NCBI RefSeq assembly: GCF_900105355.1
Contig: NZ_FNSC01000001.1
Coordinates: forward strand, 4,278,001-4,342,000
Reading direction: 5' to 3'
Length of the DNA: 64,000 bases
DNA from: Pseudomonas anguilliseptica
GTDB lineage: Bacteria > Pseudomonadota > Gammaproteobacteria > Pseudomonadales > Pseudomonadaceae
The notes beneath the pieces are model-generated. The model searched no databases and was not told where the DNA came from. It saw only the letters and a list, made by a program, of their open reading frames with translations. Shown here one piece after another: positions 23,858 to 33,560 of the stretch. The position numbers were made by a program, and so were the translations under genes. Positions within the stretch are counted from its first letter, which is position 1, and every line of letters begins with the position of its first letter.

Positions 23858-25049
23858 GGAAACTCTGAATAAGACTTCCTGATTTTGGCAAAATGCCCGG
23901 ACGCCACCCGCCGAGTTTTCCGATGAAGCAAATGACCTTCGCCGATGCCGAGTACGCCGGCAAACGCAAGCAGACCCGCAAAGAGTTGTTCCTGATCGAG
24001 ATGGATCGGGTGGTGCCGTGGAAGGGTTTGATCGCACTGATCGAACCGTATTACCCCAAGGGTGAAGGCGGTCGGCCGGCCTATCCGCTGATGGCGATGC
24101 TACGTGTGCACCTGATGCAGAACTGGTTCGGCTACAGCGACCCGGCGATGGAAGAAGCGCTGTACGAGACCACTATCCTGCGGCAGTTCGCCGGGCTGAG
24201 TCTGGAACGTATCCCCGACGAAACCACCATCCTCAACTTCCGTCGTCTGCTGGAGAAACATGAGTTGGCTGCCGGCATCCTGGCCGTCATCAATGGCTAT
24301 CTTGGCGACCGTGGCCTGTCGTTGCGCCAAGGCACCATCGTCGATGCCACGCTGATCAATGCGCCGAGTTCGACCAAGAACAAGGACGGCAAACGCGACC
24401 CAGAGATGCACCAGGCCAAGAAGGGCAACCAATACTACTTCGGCATGAAGGCGCACATTGGCGTGGATGACGAGTCGGGGCTGGTACACAGCGTGGTAGG
24501 CACGGCGGCCAACGTGGCGGATGTCACTCAGGTCGACAAGTTGCTGCACGGCGAGGAAAACGTGGTGTGCGCCGATACGGGTTATACCGGCGTCGAAAAG
24601 CGCCCCGAACATGATGGGCGCGAGGTGATCTGGCAGGTTGCTGCCCGCCGCAGCACCTATAAGAAGCTGGGTAAGAGCAGCCCGCTGTACAAAGCCAAAC
24701 GCAAGATCGAGAAGGCCAAGGCCCAGGTGCGCGCCAAGGTTGAGCACCCGTTCCGGGTGATCAAGCGTCAGTTCAGTTATGTAAAGACACGCTTCCGTGG
24801 CTTGGCCAAGAACACGGCGCAACTGATGACGCTGTTCGCGCTGTCGAACCTGTGGATGGCACGCCGACATTTACTGACCAATGCAGGAGAGGTGCGCCTG
24901 TAATGCGGGAAATGGCTGCCGCGAGCTACTCGCGGCGGCTAAAAACACAGAAATGAATGGGTAATCTGATCGTTTTTGATCGATTTGCCGCTTTCAAAAT
25001 CGGCGGGGGCTGAAGTCAGCCAGAAATACATGGCTACTTCAGACCATCC
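23858..25049 (+). mobile_element. IS5-family insertion sequence, copy 2
   Basis: It is 1192 bp, with ends GGAAACTCTGAATAAG (left) and GGATGGTCTGAAGTAG (right, read inward). A direct repeat CTTAG flanks it on both sides (23853-23857 and 25050-25054), which includes the YTAR-type target expected for IS5 elements. It is therefore a clean insertion. Orientation is opposite to copy 1. Confidence 0.9.
23893..24903 (+). CDS. IS5-family transposase, copy 2
   Basis: Encodes 336 intact residues, with the same DDE layout as copy 1: 'IVDATLINAPSS', 'VCADTGYTG' and 'YKAKRKIEKAKAQVRAKVEH'. Substitutions relative to copy 1 are spread over the protein (for example NWFGYS versus NWLGYS, LGKSSPLYK versus LDKRSALYK). 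Both enzymes look active and could mobilise each other's ends, because the terminal repeats are shared. Confidence 0.93.
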   Translation: MPGRHPPSFPMKQMTFADAEYAGKRKQTRKELFLIEMDRVVPWKGLIALIEPYYPKGEGGRPAYPLMAMLRVHLMQNWFGYSDPAMEEALYETTILRQFAGLSLERIPDETTILNFRRLLEKHELAAGILAVINGYLGDRGLSLRQGTIVDATLINAPSSTKNKDGKRDPEMHQAKKGNQYYFGMKAHIGVDDESGLVHSVVGTAANVADVTQVDKLLHGEENVVCADTGYTGVEKRPEHDGREVIWQVAARRSTYKKLGKSSPLYKAKRKIEKAKAQVRAKVEHPFRVIKRQFSYVKTRFRGLAKNTAQLMTLFALSNLWMARRHLLTNAGEVRL

Positions 25050-25249
25050 CTTAGCGAACTGCCGACAAGCCGATTGGGCTTTCCGCATTGACAGGGCGTT
25101 CGCCAGGGCAGCCCATGACATGTCCTGCAGCACGGCCAAACAGCTCGAATAGACATTCCGCCCGTCCCATCTGCTGCCTTTTGTGGCCGTAAACCGCTAC
25201 AATCGCGCCCCTTTCGCGCACGTGCGCCCGTTTATCTGGACCAAGATTC

Positions 25250-26836
<1,587 letters not shown>

Positions 26837-26858
26837 ACCGGCAGTAACCTGCGTCCAA

Positions 26859-26890
26859 GAAAAAGCCCGCTCAGTTGAGCGGGCTTTTTG
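26859..26890. terminator. Intrinsic terminator between ybiT and azoR
   Basis: AAAAAGCCCGCTCA / TGAGCGGGCTTTTT forms a symmetrical stem of about 14 bp with A- and T-runs on both sides, so it serves both converging genes. Confidence 0.9.
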
Positions 26891-26905
26891 CTTTATGCGG
26901 TGCCA

Positions 26906-27514
26906 TCAGGCAGTGGCGAACAACTCCGCAACTTTCGCCTGCGCCGCCGCGAAAGCGTTGGCACGTGGCTCGTCACCGTAGGCCAGGCCTTCGGCGCGGA
27001 CGATTTCGATATCGGTAATGCCAAGGAAACGCAGCACCAGCAGCAGGTAGTCTTCGTGGGCCTGACCACTTGGCTGGCCGGCGTGAATGCCGCCAGCGGT
27101 GGAAACGATCACCACCTTCTTGCCGCCCGCCAGGCCCTTGGGGCCGTTTTCATCGTAGGCGAAGGTCTTGCCGGCTACCGCCACACGATCAATCCAGGCC
27201 TTGAGCTGAGTTGGTACGGTGAAGTTGTACATCGGCGCGCCAATCACGATGGCATCGGCCGCAAGAAACTCATTGAGGGTGTTTTCAGCCAGCTCGACCT
27301 CATGCTTCTGCGCTGCATCACGCAGCTCGGCTGGAGTACCGCCTGCCACCAGGCTGGCTGCCGACAGATGGCTCAGCGCATCGCTGGCCAGGTCGCGATA
27401 GCTCACCTGCGCTTCAGGTTCAGCCACGAGCCAGGCGTCAACTACGGCACGGCTGAGTTGGCGGGAAGCGGACGAGTCGCCGAGGATGCTGGAATCGAGG
27501 TGCAGTAATTTCAT
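26906..27514 (-). CDS. azoR: FMN-dependent NADH-azoreductase
   Basis: Encodes 202 residues, the usual AzoR length. The start at 27514 ([15 protein letters not shown]) has a GGAG site upstream. The flavodoxin-like signatures are '[17 protein letters not shown]' for phosphate binding, '[19 protein letters not shown]' for FMN, and '[11 protein letters not shown]'. The enzyme reduces quinones and azo compounds by two electrons. It is divergent from a LysR gene 124 bp away, which probably regulates it. Confidence 0.93.
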   Translation of the reverse strand: MKLLHLDSSILGDSSASRQLSRAVVDAWLVAEPEAQVSYRDLASDALSHLSAASLVAGGTPAELRDAAQKHEVELAENTLNEFLAADAIVIGAPMYNFTVPTQLKAWIDRVAVAGKTFAYDENGPKGLAGGKKVVIVSTAGGIHAGQPSGQAHEDYLLLVLRFLGITDIEIVRAEGLAYGDEPRANAFAAAQAKVAELFATA

Positions 27515-27638
27515 GACAATCTCCAAATTGAGATCGCCCCACGGCGATCAAGATGCTGGAGATACTATCAATGAAAGCAATAGCCGATTAGTTGGCAAAA
27601 ATGCGATAGTTCAGTCCCACTGATAGGACGATAAAGCC

Positions 27639-28538
27639 ATGCACGACCTCAATGACCTGTTCTACTTTGCCAAGGTTGTGGAAGCCGGCGGCTTCGCTGC
27701 AGCCGGGCGCACCCTTGGCATCCCCAAATCACGCCTGTCGCGGCGGATTGCCGAACTGGAAAACCGTCTGGGCGCGCGCCTGCTGCAACGCACCACGCGC
27801 AAGCTGGCGCTGACCGATATCGGTGAGCGCTACCTGCGCCATTGCCAGGCCATGCTGCAGGAGGCCGAACAAGCCGAGGAAACCGTGGCCAGTCTGACCA
27901 GCGAACCGCGCGGCCGCCTGCGGGTCAGCGCACCAGGCGGTATCGCCCTGCTCTCGGAGCTGGTGGTGAGTTTTCTCGCGGCCTACCCCAAGGTGCAACT
28001 AGAGTTGATTCAAACCAATCGGCGCATCGACCTGCTCAACGAGGGCGTTGACGTCGCCTTGCGTGTGCGCAGCGCCGAGGATGAAGCCCCGACGCTGATC
28101 ACTCGCCGCCTGCGTCCGGCACAGGCTTTTATGGTGGCCGCACCTGCCTTGCTGATGGAGGTCAAGATCAGCACGCCTGATGACCTATCCGCACTGCCGG
28201 CCCTGGGAGCCCTGGAAGCGGACCGCAAAATTCACCTGCGTTTGCAGCATGACAGCGGACGCGTACAGGAAGTTGTGCTGGAAGCTCGCCTGGCCATTGA
28301 GGACTTCAACGTGCGCAAACACGCCGCCATAAGTGGCCTGGGGTTTACCATGCTGCCCGCGCCCCTGTGCCTGGATGAACTGGCTGATGGCCGACTGATC
28401 CGCCTACTGCCTGACTGGACGCTGCCCGCCGCTAATCTGCAAGCGGTGTACACCCACAGACGCGGCATGCTGCCAGCCGTGCGGGCGTGGATCGAACATA
28501 TCAGCGAAGCCTTCAGCCGCTGGGATCAGCCGATCTAG
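27639..28538 (+). CDS. LysR-family transcriptional regulator
   Basis: Encodes 299 residues. The N-terminal winged helix-turn-helix (1-60) includes 'GGFAAAGRTLGIPKSRLSRR', followed by the linker helix and an effector domain (about 90-295). It is divergent from azoR, the usual arrangement in which LysR controls the neighbouring quinone/azo reductase. The 124-bp spacer holds ACTATC and GATAGT half-sites about 40 bp apart, which might be part of its operator. The inducer is unknown. Confidence 0.92.
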   Translation: MHDLNDLFYFAKVVEAGGFAAAGRTLGIPKSRLSRRIAELENRLGARLLQRTTRKLALTDIGERYLRHCQAMLQEAEQAEETVASLTSEPRGRLRVSAPGGIALLSELVVSFLAAYPKVQLELIQTNRRIDLLNEGVDVALRVRSAEDEAPTLITRRLRPAQAFMVAAPALLMEVKISTPDDLSALPALGALEADRKIHLRLQHDSGRVQEVVLEARLAIEDFNVRKHAAISGLGFTMLPAPLCLDELADGRLIRLLPDWTLPAANLQAVYTHRRGMLPAVRAWIEHISEAFSRWDQPI

Positions 28539-28540
28539 GT

Positions 28541-29470
28541 TTAACGGGGAAAATGCCGAGCGAGAAACGCCAGCAGCAGCTGATTGACCCACTCGGCCTG
28601 CTCGTTCTGAATCCAGTGGCCGCACTCACTCAGCACATGCTGCTCCAACTGGGGCACACGTTTGGGCATCTGCTTGAGAGTGTAAGCCTCCAAGGTGCCG
28701 ACCGGATCCTGATCACCGAGTAGAAACAGCGCTGGCTGCTCGATCTGCCGATCCGCCAGGACCTCAGTGCGCAGCCAGTTGCGCTCGAAATTGCGGTACC
28801 AGTTCAGTGCCCCGTAAAAACCGCGACCCTCGAAGGTTTTCAGGTAGTGCTCGAATGCCGCGTTGTCACACCAGACAGGCAGCGTGCCGGGGTCAAACAT
28901 GCCATCAAACAGCCCTGCCCCGGCCGGCTTTTCCTGCAGAAAGTGATCCTTGGGCACGGCCGCCGAGGTGTTGTACATCATCATGCGCAGGGTGCGAGGA
29001 ATATCGGCATCCATTTCCGCCTCGGCTACGCCTGGCTGCTGAAAATGCAGGATGTAGTGAAAGCGCTCAGCGTACAGTTGACGCATGATCTCGATGGCCG
29101 GCTGCCTGGGGCGTCCGCCAAACGGCACTGCCATAGCGACCCAGGCAATCGGTGCGCCCCAGTCGTGGCCGACCACACAGACCTGCTGCTGCCCCAGCCG
29201 ATCCATGGCCGCCTGAATATCACCGCAGATCGTCAGCACATCGTAGGCAGCCGGATCACGCGGTGCACTGCTCTGGCCATAACCGCGCATTTCCGGGATC
29301 AGCACGCGATAACCGGCAGCCGTCAGCGGCGCAATCTGCTGGCGCCAGGAATGCCAGCACTCGGGAAAGCCGTGCAGCAACCAGACCGGCCGCCCAGTCG
29401 CGGGGCCGGCACTGTATAGACTCAGATCAATGCCGTTGACCTGAAGGATGTGCTGCTCGATCTGATGCAT
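28541..29470 (-). CDS. Alpha/beta hydrolase, epoxide hydrolase-like
   Basis: Encodes 309 residues from ATG 29470; an ATG four codons upstream is also possible. The oxyanion motif is HGFPE near residue 32 and the nucleophile elbow is VVGHDWGAPIAW, with Asp as nucleophile, as in epoxide hydrolases and haloalkane dehalogenases. The catalytic histidine is in 'SECGHWIQNEQ'. A cap domain (about 130-230) holds aromatic residues. Substrate unknown. It converges on the LysR gene with a 2-bp gap. Confidence 0.88.
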   Translation of the reverse strand: MHQIEQHILQVNGIDLSLYSAGPATGRPVWLLHGFPECWHSWRQQIAPLTAAGYRVLIPEMRGYGQSSAPRDPAAYDVLTICGDIQAAMDRLGQQQVCVVGHDWGAPIAWVAMAVPFGGRPRQPAIEIMRQLYAERFHYILHFQQPGVAEAEMDADIPRTLRMMMYNTSAAVPKDHFLQEKPAGAGLFDGMFDPGTLPVWCDNAAFEHYLKTFEGRGFYGALNWYRNFERNWLRTEVLADRQIEQPALFLLGDQDPVGTLEAYTLKQMPKRVPQLEQHVLSECGHWIQNEQAEWVNQLLLAFLARHFPR

Positions 29471-29556
29471 ATGCGCCCCCATTACCCGAGGCCACTATGA
29501 CAAAGGTGCACCCGAGGGTGCCCCCTTAATCCATCTGCCGAATACAGCCTAAGCAA

Positions 29557-30387
29557 TCAAAGCTGCGCCGTGCTCCAGTCAATCCACTGCAGCTGCCAGG
29601 TCGCCAGAATCAGCAAGCCGAAACCAATGCGGTACCAGGCAAACGCCGCATAGCTGTGCTTGCCAATAAAGCTGAGCAGCGCCCGCACCGCGATCATCGC
29701 GAAGATAAAGGAGGTGACAAAGCCAATGGCAAATACCGGCAGATCACTGGCCTGGAACAGATCGCGGTACTTGTAACCGGAGTACACCGCGGCACCGACC
29801 ATGGTCGGCATGGCGAGAAAGAAGGAAAACTCGGTCGCCGCTTTGCGCGACAAACCGAACAGCAGGCCACCGATAATCGTCGCACCGGAGCGTGAAGTAC
29901 CCGGAATCATCGCCAGGCACTGGGTGCAACCGATCTTCAGTGCATCCTTCCAGGTCATGTCATCCACGCTCTCGGCGTGTACCAGATGCGTGCGCCGCTC
30001 AGCCCAGAGCATGATCACCCCGCCCACCACCAGCGCCAGGGCTACAGTGATCGGGTTGAACAGGTAATGGTGAATCAGGTCGGCAAACAGTACACCCAGC
30101 GCCACGGCCGGCAGAAAGGCAATTAGCAGATTAGCCGTGAAGCGTTGCGCTTGCGGCTCTTTAGGCAGCCCGACAACGATGGCGAGAACCTTGCGTCGGT
30201 ACTCCCATACCACTGCGAGAATCGCCCCCAGCTGGATGATGATATTGAAAGCCATCGCCCGCTCGCCGCCAAAATCAATCAGGTCGGCAACTATGATCTG
30301 GTGGCCGGTGCTGGATATCGGCAGAAACTCGGTCACGCCTTCCACAACGCCCAGAATCAGTGCCTGTACGGCAACCCAAAGATCCAT
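29557..30387 (-). CDS. uppP: Undecaprenyl-diphosphate phosphatase
   Basis: Encodes 276 residues with about eight membrane segments. The two active-site motifs are visible: '[17 protein letters not shown]' near the N-terminus and '[12 protein letters not shown]' in the middle. The enzyme recycles the undecaprenyl carrier lipid for peptidoglycan synthesis and confers bacitracin resistance when overproduced. It is a single gene; the alpha/beta hydrolase downstream is on the same strand 86 bp away. Confidence 0.96.
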   Translation of the reverse strand: MDLWVAVQALILGVVEGVTEFLPISSTGHQIIVADLIDFGGERAMAFNIIIQLGAILAVVWEYRRKVLAIVVGLPKEPQAQRFTANLLIAFLPAVALGVLFADLIHHYLFNPITVALALVVGGVIMLWAERRTHLVHAESVDDMTWKDALKIGCTQCLAMIPGTSRSGATIIGGLLFGLSRKAATEFSFFLAMPTMVGAAVYSGYKYRDLFQASDLPVFAIGFVTSFIFAMIAVRALLSFIGKHSYAAFAWYRIGFGLLILATWQLQWIDWSTAQL

Positions 30388-30726
30388 CCCCGCTCCTAAA
30401 TACGTGCGTTATCAGGCACGAACAACAAATATGCTGATGAACTTGTGAGGGCGTCCGACCGAACCATTCATAAAAGGTTCCTGCCGACAGAAAAAATAAT
30501 CAAATCACGTACTTAACCCGCAATGGCGCAAATCCTAGCAGAGAACCTGCGTATTTAATGCACGCGACGCTGCCCGCAAATGCACTCCACGCCTGAAACG
30601 CCTCATGCAATAGCTCGCCTACACTCTGCTTATCTGCCAATTAGCCTAAGGTCTAACGCAACCAGGTAATACTCCTGGCCTATAAGAGGCGACCCAGCGC
30701 CTAAAACAACAAGGGAGAACAACTCC
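30388..30726. other. Divergent promoter region of uppP and chemoreceptor, no gene
   Basis: About 339 bases between divergent genes. No protein, RNA or strong palindrome recognised. It presumably carries both promoters. An AGGGAG ribosome site for the chemoreceptor lies at its right end. Confidence 0.45.
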
Positions 30727-32361
30727 ATGAATAGCCTGCGCAGCCTGCCCATTAACCGTCGCCTATGGCTGATCCTGGTGGTCGCCATCCTTATGCTGAT
30801 TATTCAGGGCGCATTGTTGCTCAAGCAGATCCACAGCGACCTGTACGCCGCCAAAGCCGAAAAAACTCAGCACGTGGTACAGAGCGCAGCCGGTGTTCTG
30901 CAGCACTATCACGCCCTGGAAGCTGCCGGCAGCATAGCTCGCGAAGATGCACAGAAGCAGGCGATGGAAACCATCCGCGGCCTGCGCTACGCCGGCCAGG
31001 AATACTTCTGGATCAATGACCAAACCCCGGTGATGGTCATGCACCCGACCAACCCCAAACTTGAAGGCCAGGACCTCTCGGGTTTCAAGGATCCCGATGG
31101 CAAGGCACTGTTCAATGAAATGGTCGCCATCAGCAAACGCCAGGGCGCCGGCCATGTCGATTACCGCTGGCCAAAACCGGGCGCCAGCGATCCCGTGCCC
31201 AAGGTGTCTTATGTGCAACTGTTCCAGCCCTGGGGCTGGATCATCGGTTCAGGCGTCTATGTCGACGATGTGCAGGCCGAGTTCCAGGCCCAGGCGCTAA
31301 AAGCCATGCTGATCGGCCTGGTGATTGCCGCGCTGGTCGCCCTGCTGATTGTGCTGATCGTACGCAGCATCACCCAGCCCCTGCAGCACGCCGTCAGCGC
31401 CATGGCCAATATCGCCAGCGGCGACGGTGACCTGACACGCAACCTCGACACCCATGGCAACGATGAGCTGTCTGCCCTGTCCCGTCACTTCAATGCCTTT
31501 ACCGACAAGCTACGTCTGGTGATCAAGCAATCCCTAGACTCCGCCGGCCAACTGGATACCGCCGCACGCAACCTCGGCGAGGTTTCCGGCCAGGCGCAGC
31601 AGCACAGCGAACAGCAATCACAACAGATGGAACTGGTAGCCACCGCCATAAATGAGGTGACCTATGGCGTGCAGGATGTGGCAAAAAACGCCGAGCACGC
31701 TTCCTCCGAAGTGCACGCCGCAGAAGAGCAAGCCCTGCAAGGCCAGCAGAGCATTGAAGCAAGCCTGCGGCAGATCAACGAATTGTCCGGTACCATCGAC
31801 CAGGCCGTAACGGTGATTCAAGCCCTGGCCCAGGAAAGCACGCAGATTGGCAGCGTCTTGGAGGTGATCCGCTCGATTGCCGAACAGACCAACCTGCTGG
31901 CGCTCAATGCCGCCATCGAAGCTGCGCGAGCCGGCGAACAAGGCCGTGGGTTTGCAGTGGTTGCCGATGAGGTACGCCTGCTGGCGCAGCGCACGCAAAA
32001 ATCCACGGCGGAAATCCAGGTGATGATCGAGCGCTTACAAGGCAACTCGGAAGCCGCGGTCAAGGTGATCAACGACAGCAGCAAAGCCTCGCAGCTGACC
32101 ATCGAGCAAGCCAGTCAAGCCGGCGCCAGCCTGACGTCGATCGCCAGCGGCCTGCGTAATCTCACCGGTCTGAACGCTTCCATCGCCAGCGCGACACTGC
32201 AACAATCGCACGTGGTCGAAGACATCAATCAGAACGTCACCCAGGCAGCCAGCCTGACCCATAACAATGCCCTGGCGGCGCAACAATCCAGTGATGCCGG
32301 GCAACACCTAGGTCAGTTGGCCGAGCAGCTCAACCGGCTGCTTGGACAGTTCAGGGTATGA
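30727..32361 (+). CDS. Methyl-accepting chemotaxis protein with single Cache domain
   Basis: Encodes 544 residues. A transmembrane helix (about 13-32) is followed by a periplasmic sCache-like domain (about 33-190, with '[15 protein letters not shown]' and '[13 protein letters not shown]'), a second helix (about 193-213), a HAMP domain (about 214-268) and a methyl-accepting coiled coil whose hairpin tip is '[20 protein letters not shown]'. It resembles Pseudomonas receptors for C4 dicarboxylates/malate (CtpM group); the ligand is not proven. The next gene starts 7 bp later. Confidence 0.92.
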   Translation: MNSLRSLPINRRLWLILVVAILMLIIQGALLLKQIHSDLYAAKAEKTQHVVQSAAGVLQHYHALEAAGSIAREDAQKQAMETIRGLRYAGQEYFWINDQTPVMVMHPTNPKLEGQDLSGFKDPDGKALFNEMVAISKRQGAGHVDYRWPKPGASDPVPKVSYVQLFQPWGWIIGSGVYVDDVQAEFQAQALKAMLIGLVIAALVALLIVLIVRSITQPLQHAVSAMANIASGDGDLTRNLDTHGNDELSALSRHFNAFTDKLRLVIKQSLDSAGQLDTAARNLGEVSGQAQQHSEQQSQQMELVATAINEVTYGVQDVAKNAEHASSEVHAAEEQALQGQQSIEASLRQINELSGTIDQAVTVIQALAQESTQIGSVLEVIRSIAEQTNLLALNAAIEAARAGEQGRGFAVVADEVRLLAQRTQKSTAEIQVMIERLQGNSEAAVKVINDSSKASQLTIEQASQAGASLTSIASGLRNLTGLNASIASATLQQSHVVEDINQNVTQAASLTHNNALAAQQSSDAGQHLGQLAEQLNRLLGQFRV

Positions 32362-32368
32362 GAACGCA

Positions 32369-32986
32369 ATGAGCGATATGGAGCACCAGGAAGTCGACCT
32401 GAGCAAACCGCAGAATCAGGACCTGATCTGGGATCTGGACAGCATCGCCCGGCGCGAGCTGGCGGAACGCTTTATCAAGCTGTTCGAGAACCGCCTGTGC
32501 GTGTACTCGGAGTCGACGCGCCAGCTATACACCAACTACGACCTGCACTTCCCAAGCGATATGGGCCGCAAGATGGTGGTGCTGCCCAACCCCTACGCCT
32601 TCCATGACACCCTGCATGGCATCGAAGCGCATGCTGTGCGTAAAACCGGGCTATGCGTGCTGCCCGGCGTAGTTCTGCGCAAGCCTGGCTTGCTGCTGAC
32701 TACGATGATCAAGGAAGGCGGCCCGGCACCGAAAACCATGCCGTTCAAACCGGCGTTGGCGCAAATCATCAGCAACCAGAAGAAGGCCGGCGATATCTTC
32801 CTGCCGATCATGATGAAGGGCGACCTGCGCGAGTTTGATCAGCAGATGCCCTACATTCACCTGCATCGCCTGCAGGTCAGCCGCCTGACCCGGCTATCGA
32901 CCTTCGAGCGTGACGATATTCAGCAGTCCATTACACGCAAGTTGCTTATGCTCTATCGCCAAGCCGACAGCCTTAGCTGCCACTGA
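32369..32986 (+). CDS. Conserved protein of unknown function downstream of chemoreceptor
   Basis: Encodes 205 residues, starting at ATG 32369. I do not recognise a family with confidence. It is predicted cytoplasmic, with no signal or membrane segment. It is mostly alpha/beta, with a hydrophobic centre ('KTGLCVLPGVVLRKPGLLLT') and a helical, basic C-terminus ('TRLSTFERDDIQQSITRKLL'). Its 7-bp spacing from the chemoreceptor implies co-expression, so a signalling role is a reasonable guess. I looked for PilZ RxxxR and DxSxxG motifs and did not find them. It ends at a strong terminator. Confidence 0.7.
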   Translation: MSDMEHQEVDLSKPQNQDLIWDLDSIARRELAERFIKLFENRLCVYSESTRQLYTNYDLHFPSDMGRKMVVLPNPYAFHDTLHGIEAHAVRKTGLCVLPGVVLRKPGLLLTTMIKEGGPAPKTMPFKPALAQIISNQKKAGDIFLPIMMKGDLREFDQQMPYIHLHRLQVSRLTRLSTFERDDIQQSITRKLLMLYRQADSLSCH

Positions 32987-33012
32987 CTACCAACCCTGCT
33001 CTGCGGACAATA

Positions 33013-33047
33013 AAAAAGCGGGATCAGTTAACTGATCCCGCTTTGTG
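33013..33047 (+). terminator. Intrinsic terminator after the chemoreceptor operon
   Basis: AAAGCGGGATCAGTTAACTGATCCCGCTTT is a long perfect inverted repeat of about 15 bp per arm, with a preceding A-run on one side and TTTG on the other. It can serve the small minus-strand gene at 33067 as well. Confidence 0.85.
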
Positions 33048-33066
33048 CTTTAGCCGCTGCTAGGTC

Positions 33067-33180
33067 TTATTGCTGACTGACCCAGAACACCGCGGTGACA
33101 ACGAAAATCACAATCAAGGCGAATATGGCCTTGGCATCGACCACGCTGTCAGCATTATCCGGTTCACTGTGTTCGCTCAT
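33067..33180 (-). CDS. Small single-span membrane protein (37 aa)
   Basis: A short reading frame with an excellent AAAGGAGGT ribosome site 6 nt before ATG 33180. The acidic N-terminus (MSEHSEPDNADSVVDAK) is followed by one membrane helix ('AIFALIVIFVVTAVFWV') and SQQ. It ends 20 bp before a terminator. The ribosome site, the clean helix and the terminator together support a real gene. Function unknown; tiny inner-membrane proteins like this often modulate a transporter or enzyme. Confidence 0.75.
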   Translation of the reverse strand: MSEHSEPDNADSVVDAKAIFALIVIFVVTAVFWVSQQ

Positions 33181-33395
33181 GGACTACCTCCTTTAGTTGT
33201 GCTTATGGGTGAATCGTCTTGTGCAGTTAAGACCAGCATGGCCGCTTACTCAAGCCGTGGGGCTATGTTCAACGGCCGCCTTATCCCTTTAAGTTCTTTC
33301 CATATACTCAAACATCACTTTTGCGCATAACCCTGAGCTGGTATCTTCCTCCGGCTCCGCAGGGAGTGCGCGGCCGTGCGCGCTGATTAGCTGTG
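33181..33395. other. Upstream part of the cysI leader, no gene
   Basis: About 215 bases between the small membrane protein gene and the repeat element at 33396. The AT-rich stretch around 33295-33320 may hold the cysI promoter, but I could not pick hexamers with confidence. Confidence 0.35.
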
Positions 33396-33536
33396 AGAGC
33401 CGGTTTACGATATAGCGAGCTAGAGCCATGCCAGGCAAAAACAGGCGAGGAAGCGCAGTGTACGAGCTGTACATGAGCATTCCGAACCTGTTTTAACGCC
33501 GCAGGGCCGACGCGCAGCAGATCGGAAACGGGTTCT
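33396..33536 (+). repeat. Structured intergenic element, copy A (before cysI)
   Basis: It is 141 bp. The termini AGAGCCGGTTTACGATATAG and GCAGATCGGAAACGGGTTCT are imperfect inverted repeats. Inside, AAAACAGG pairs with CCTGTTTT, GGAAGC with GCATTCC (one bulge), and the central TGTAC-GAGC-TGTACA forms a hairpin, so the whole can fold into one long rod. The core (GCGAGCTAGAGCCATG, GAGCATTCCGA, GGGCCGACGCGCAGCAGA) is shared with copy B at 41551. It ends 24 nt before the cysI ATG. Confidence 0.75.
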
Positions 33537-33560
33537 AAAAGCCTGATAACAGGACACCCC

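Noticed and set aside
20033..25049. Composite transposon carrying azlCD
   Set aside because: The outer flanks do not form a direct repeat (CTAA on the left, CTTAG on the right), copy 2 has its own target duplication, and the two IS copies have diverged.
32369..32986. PilZ-domain c-di-GMP receptor
   Set aside because: The RxxxR and D/NxSxxG motifs needed for c-di-GMP binding are not present.
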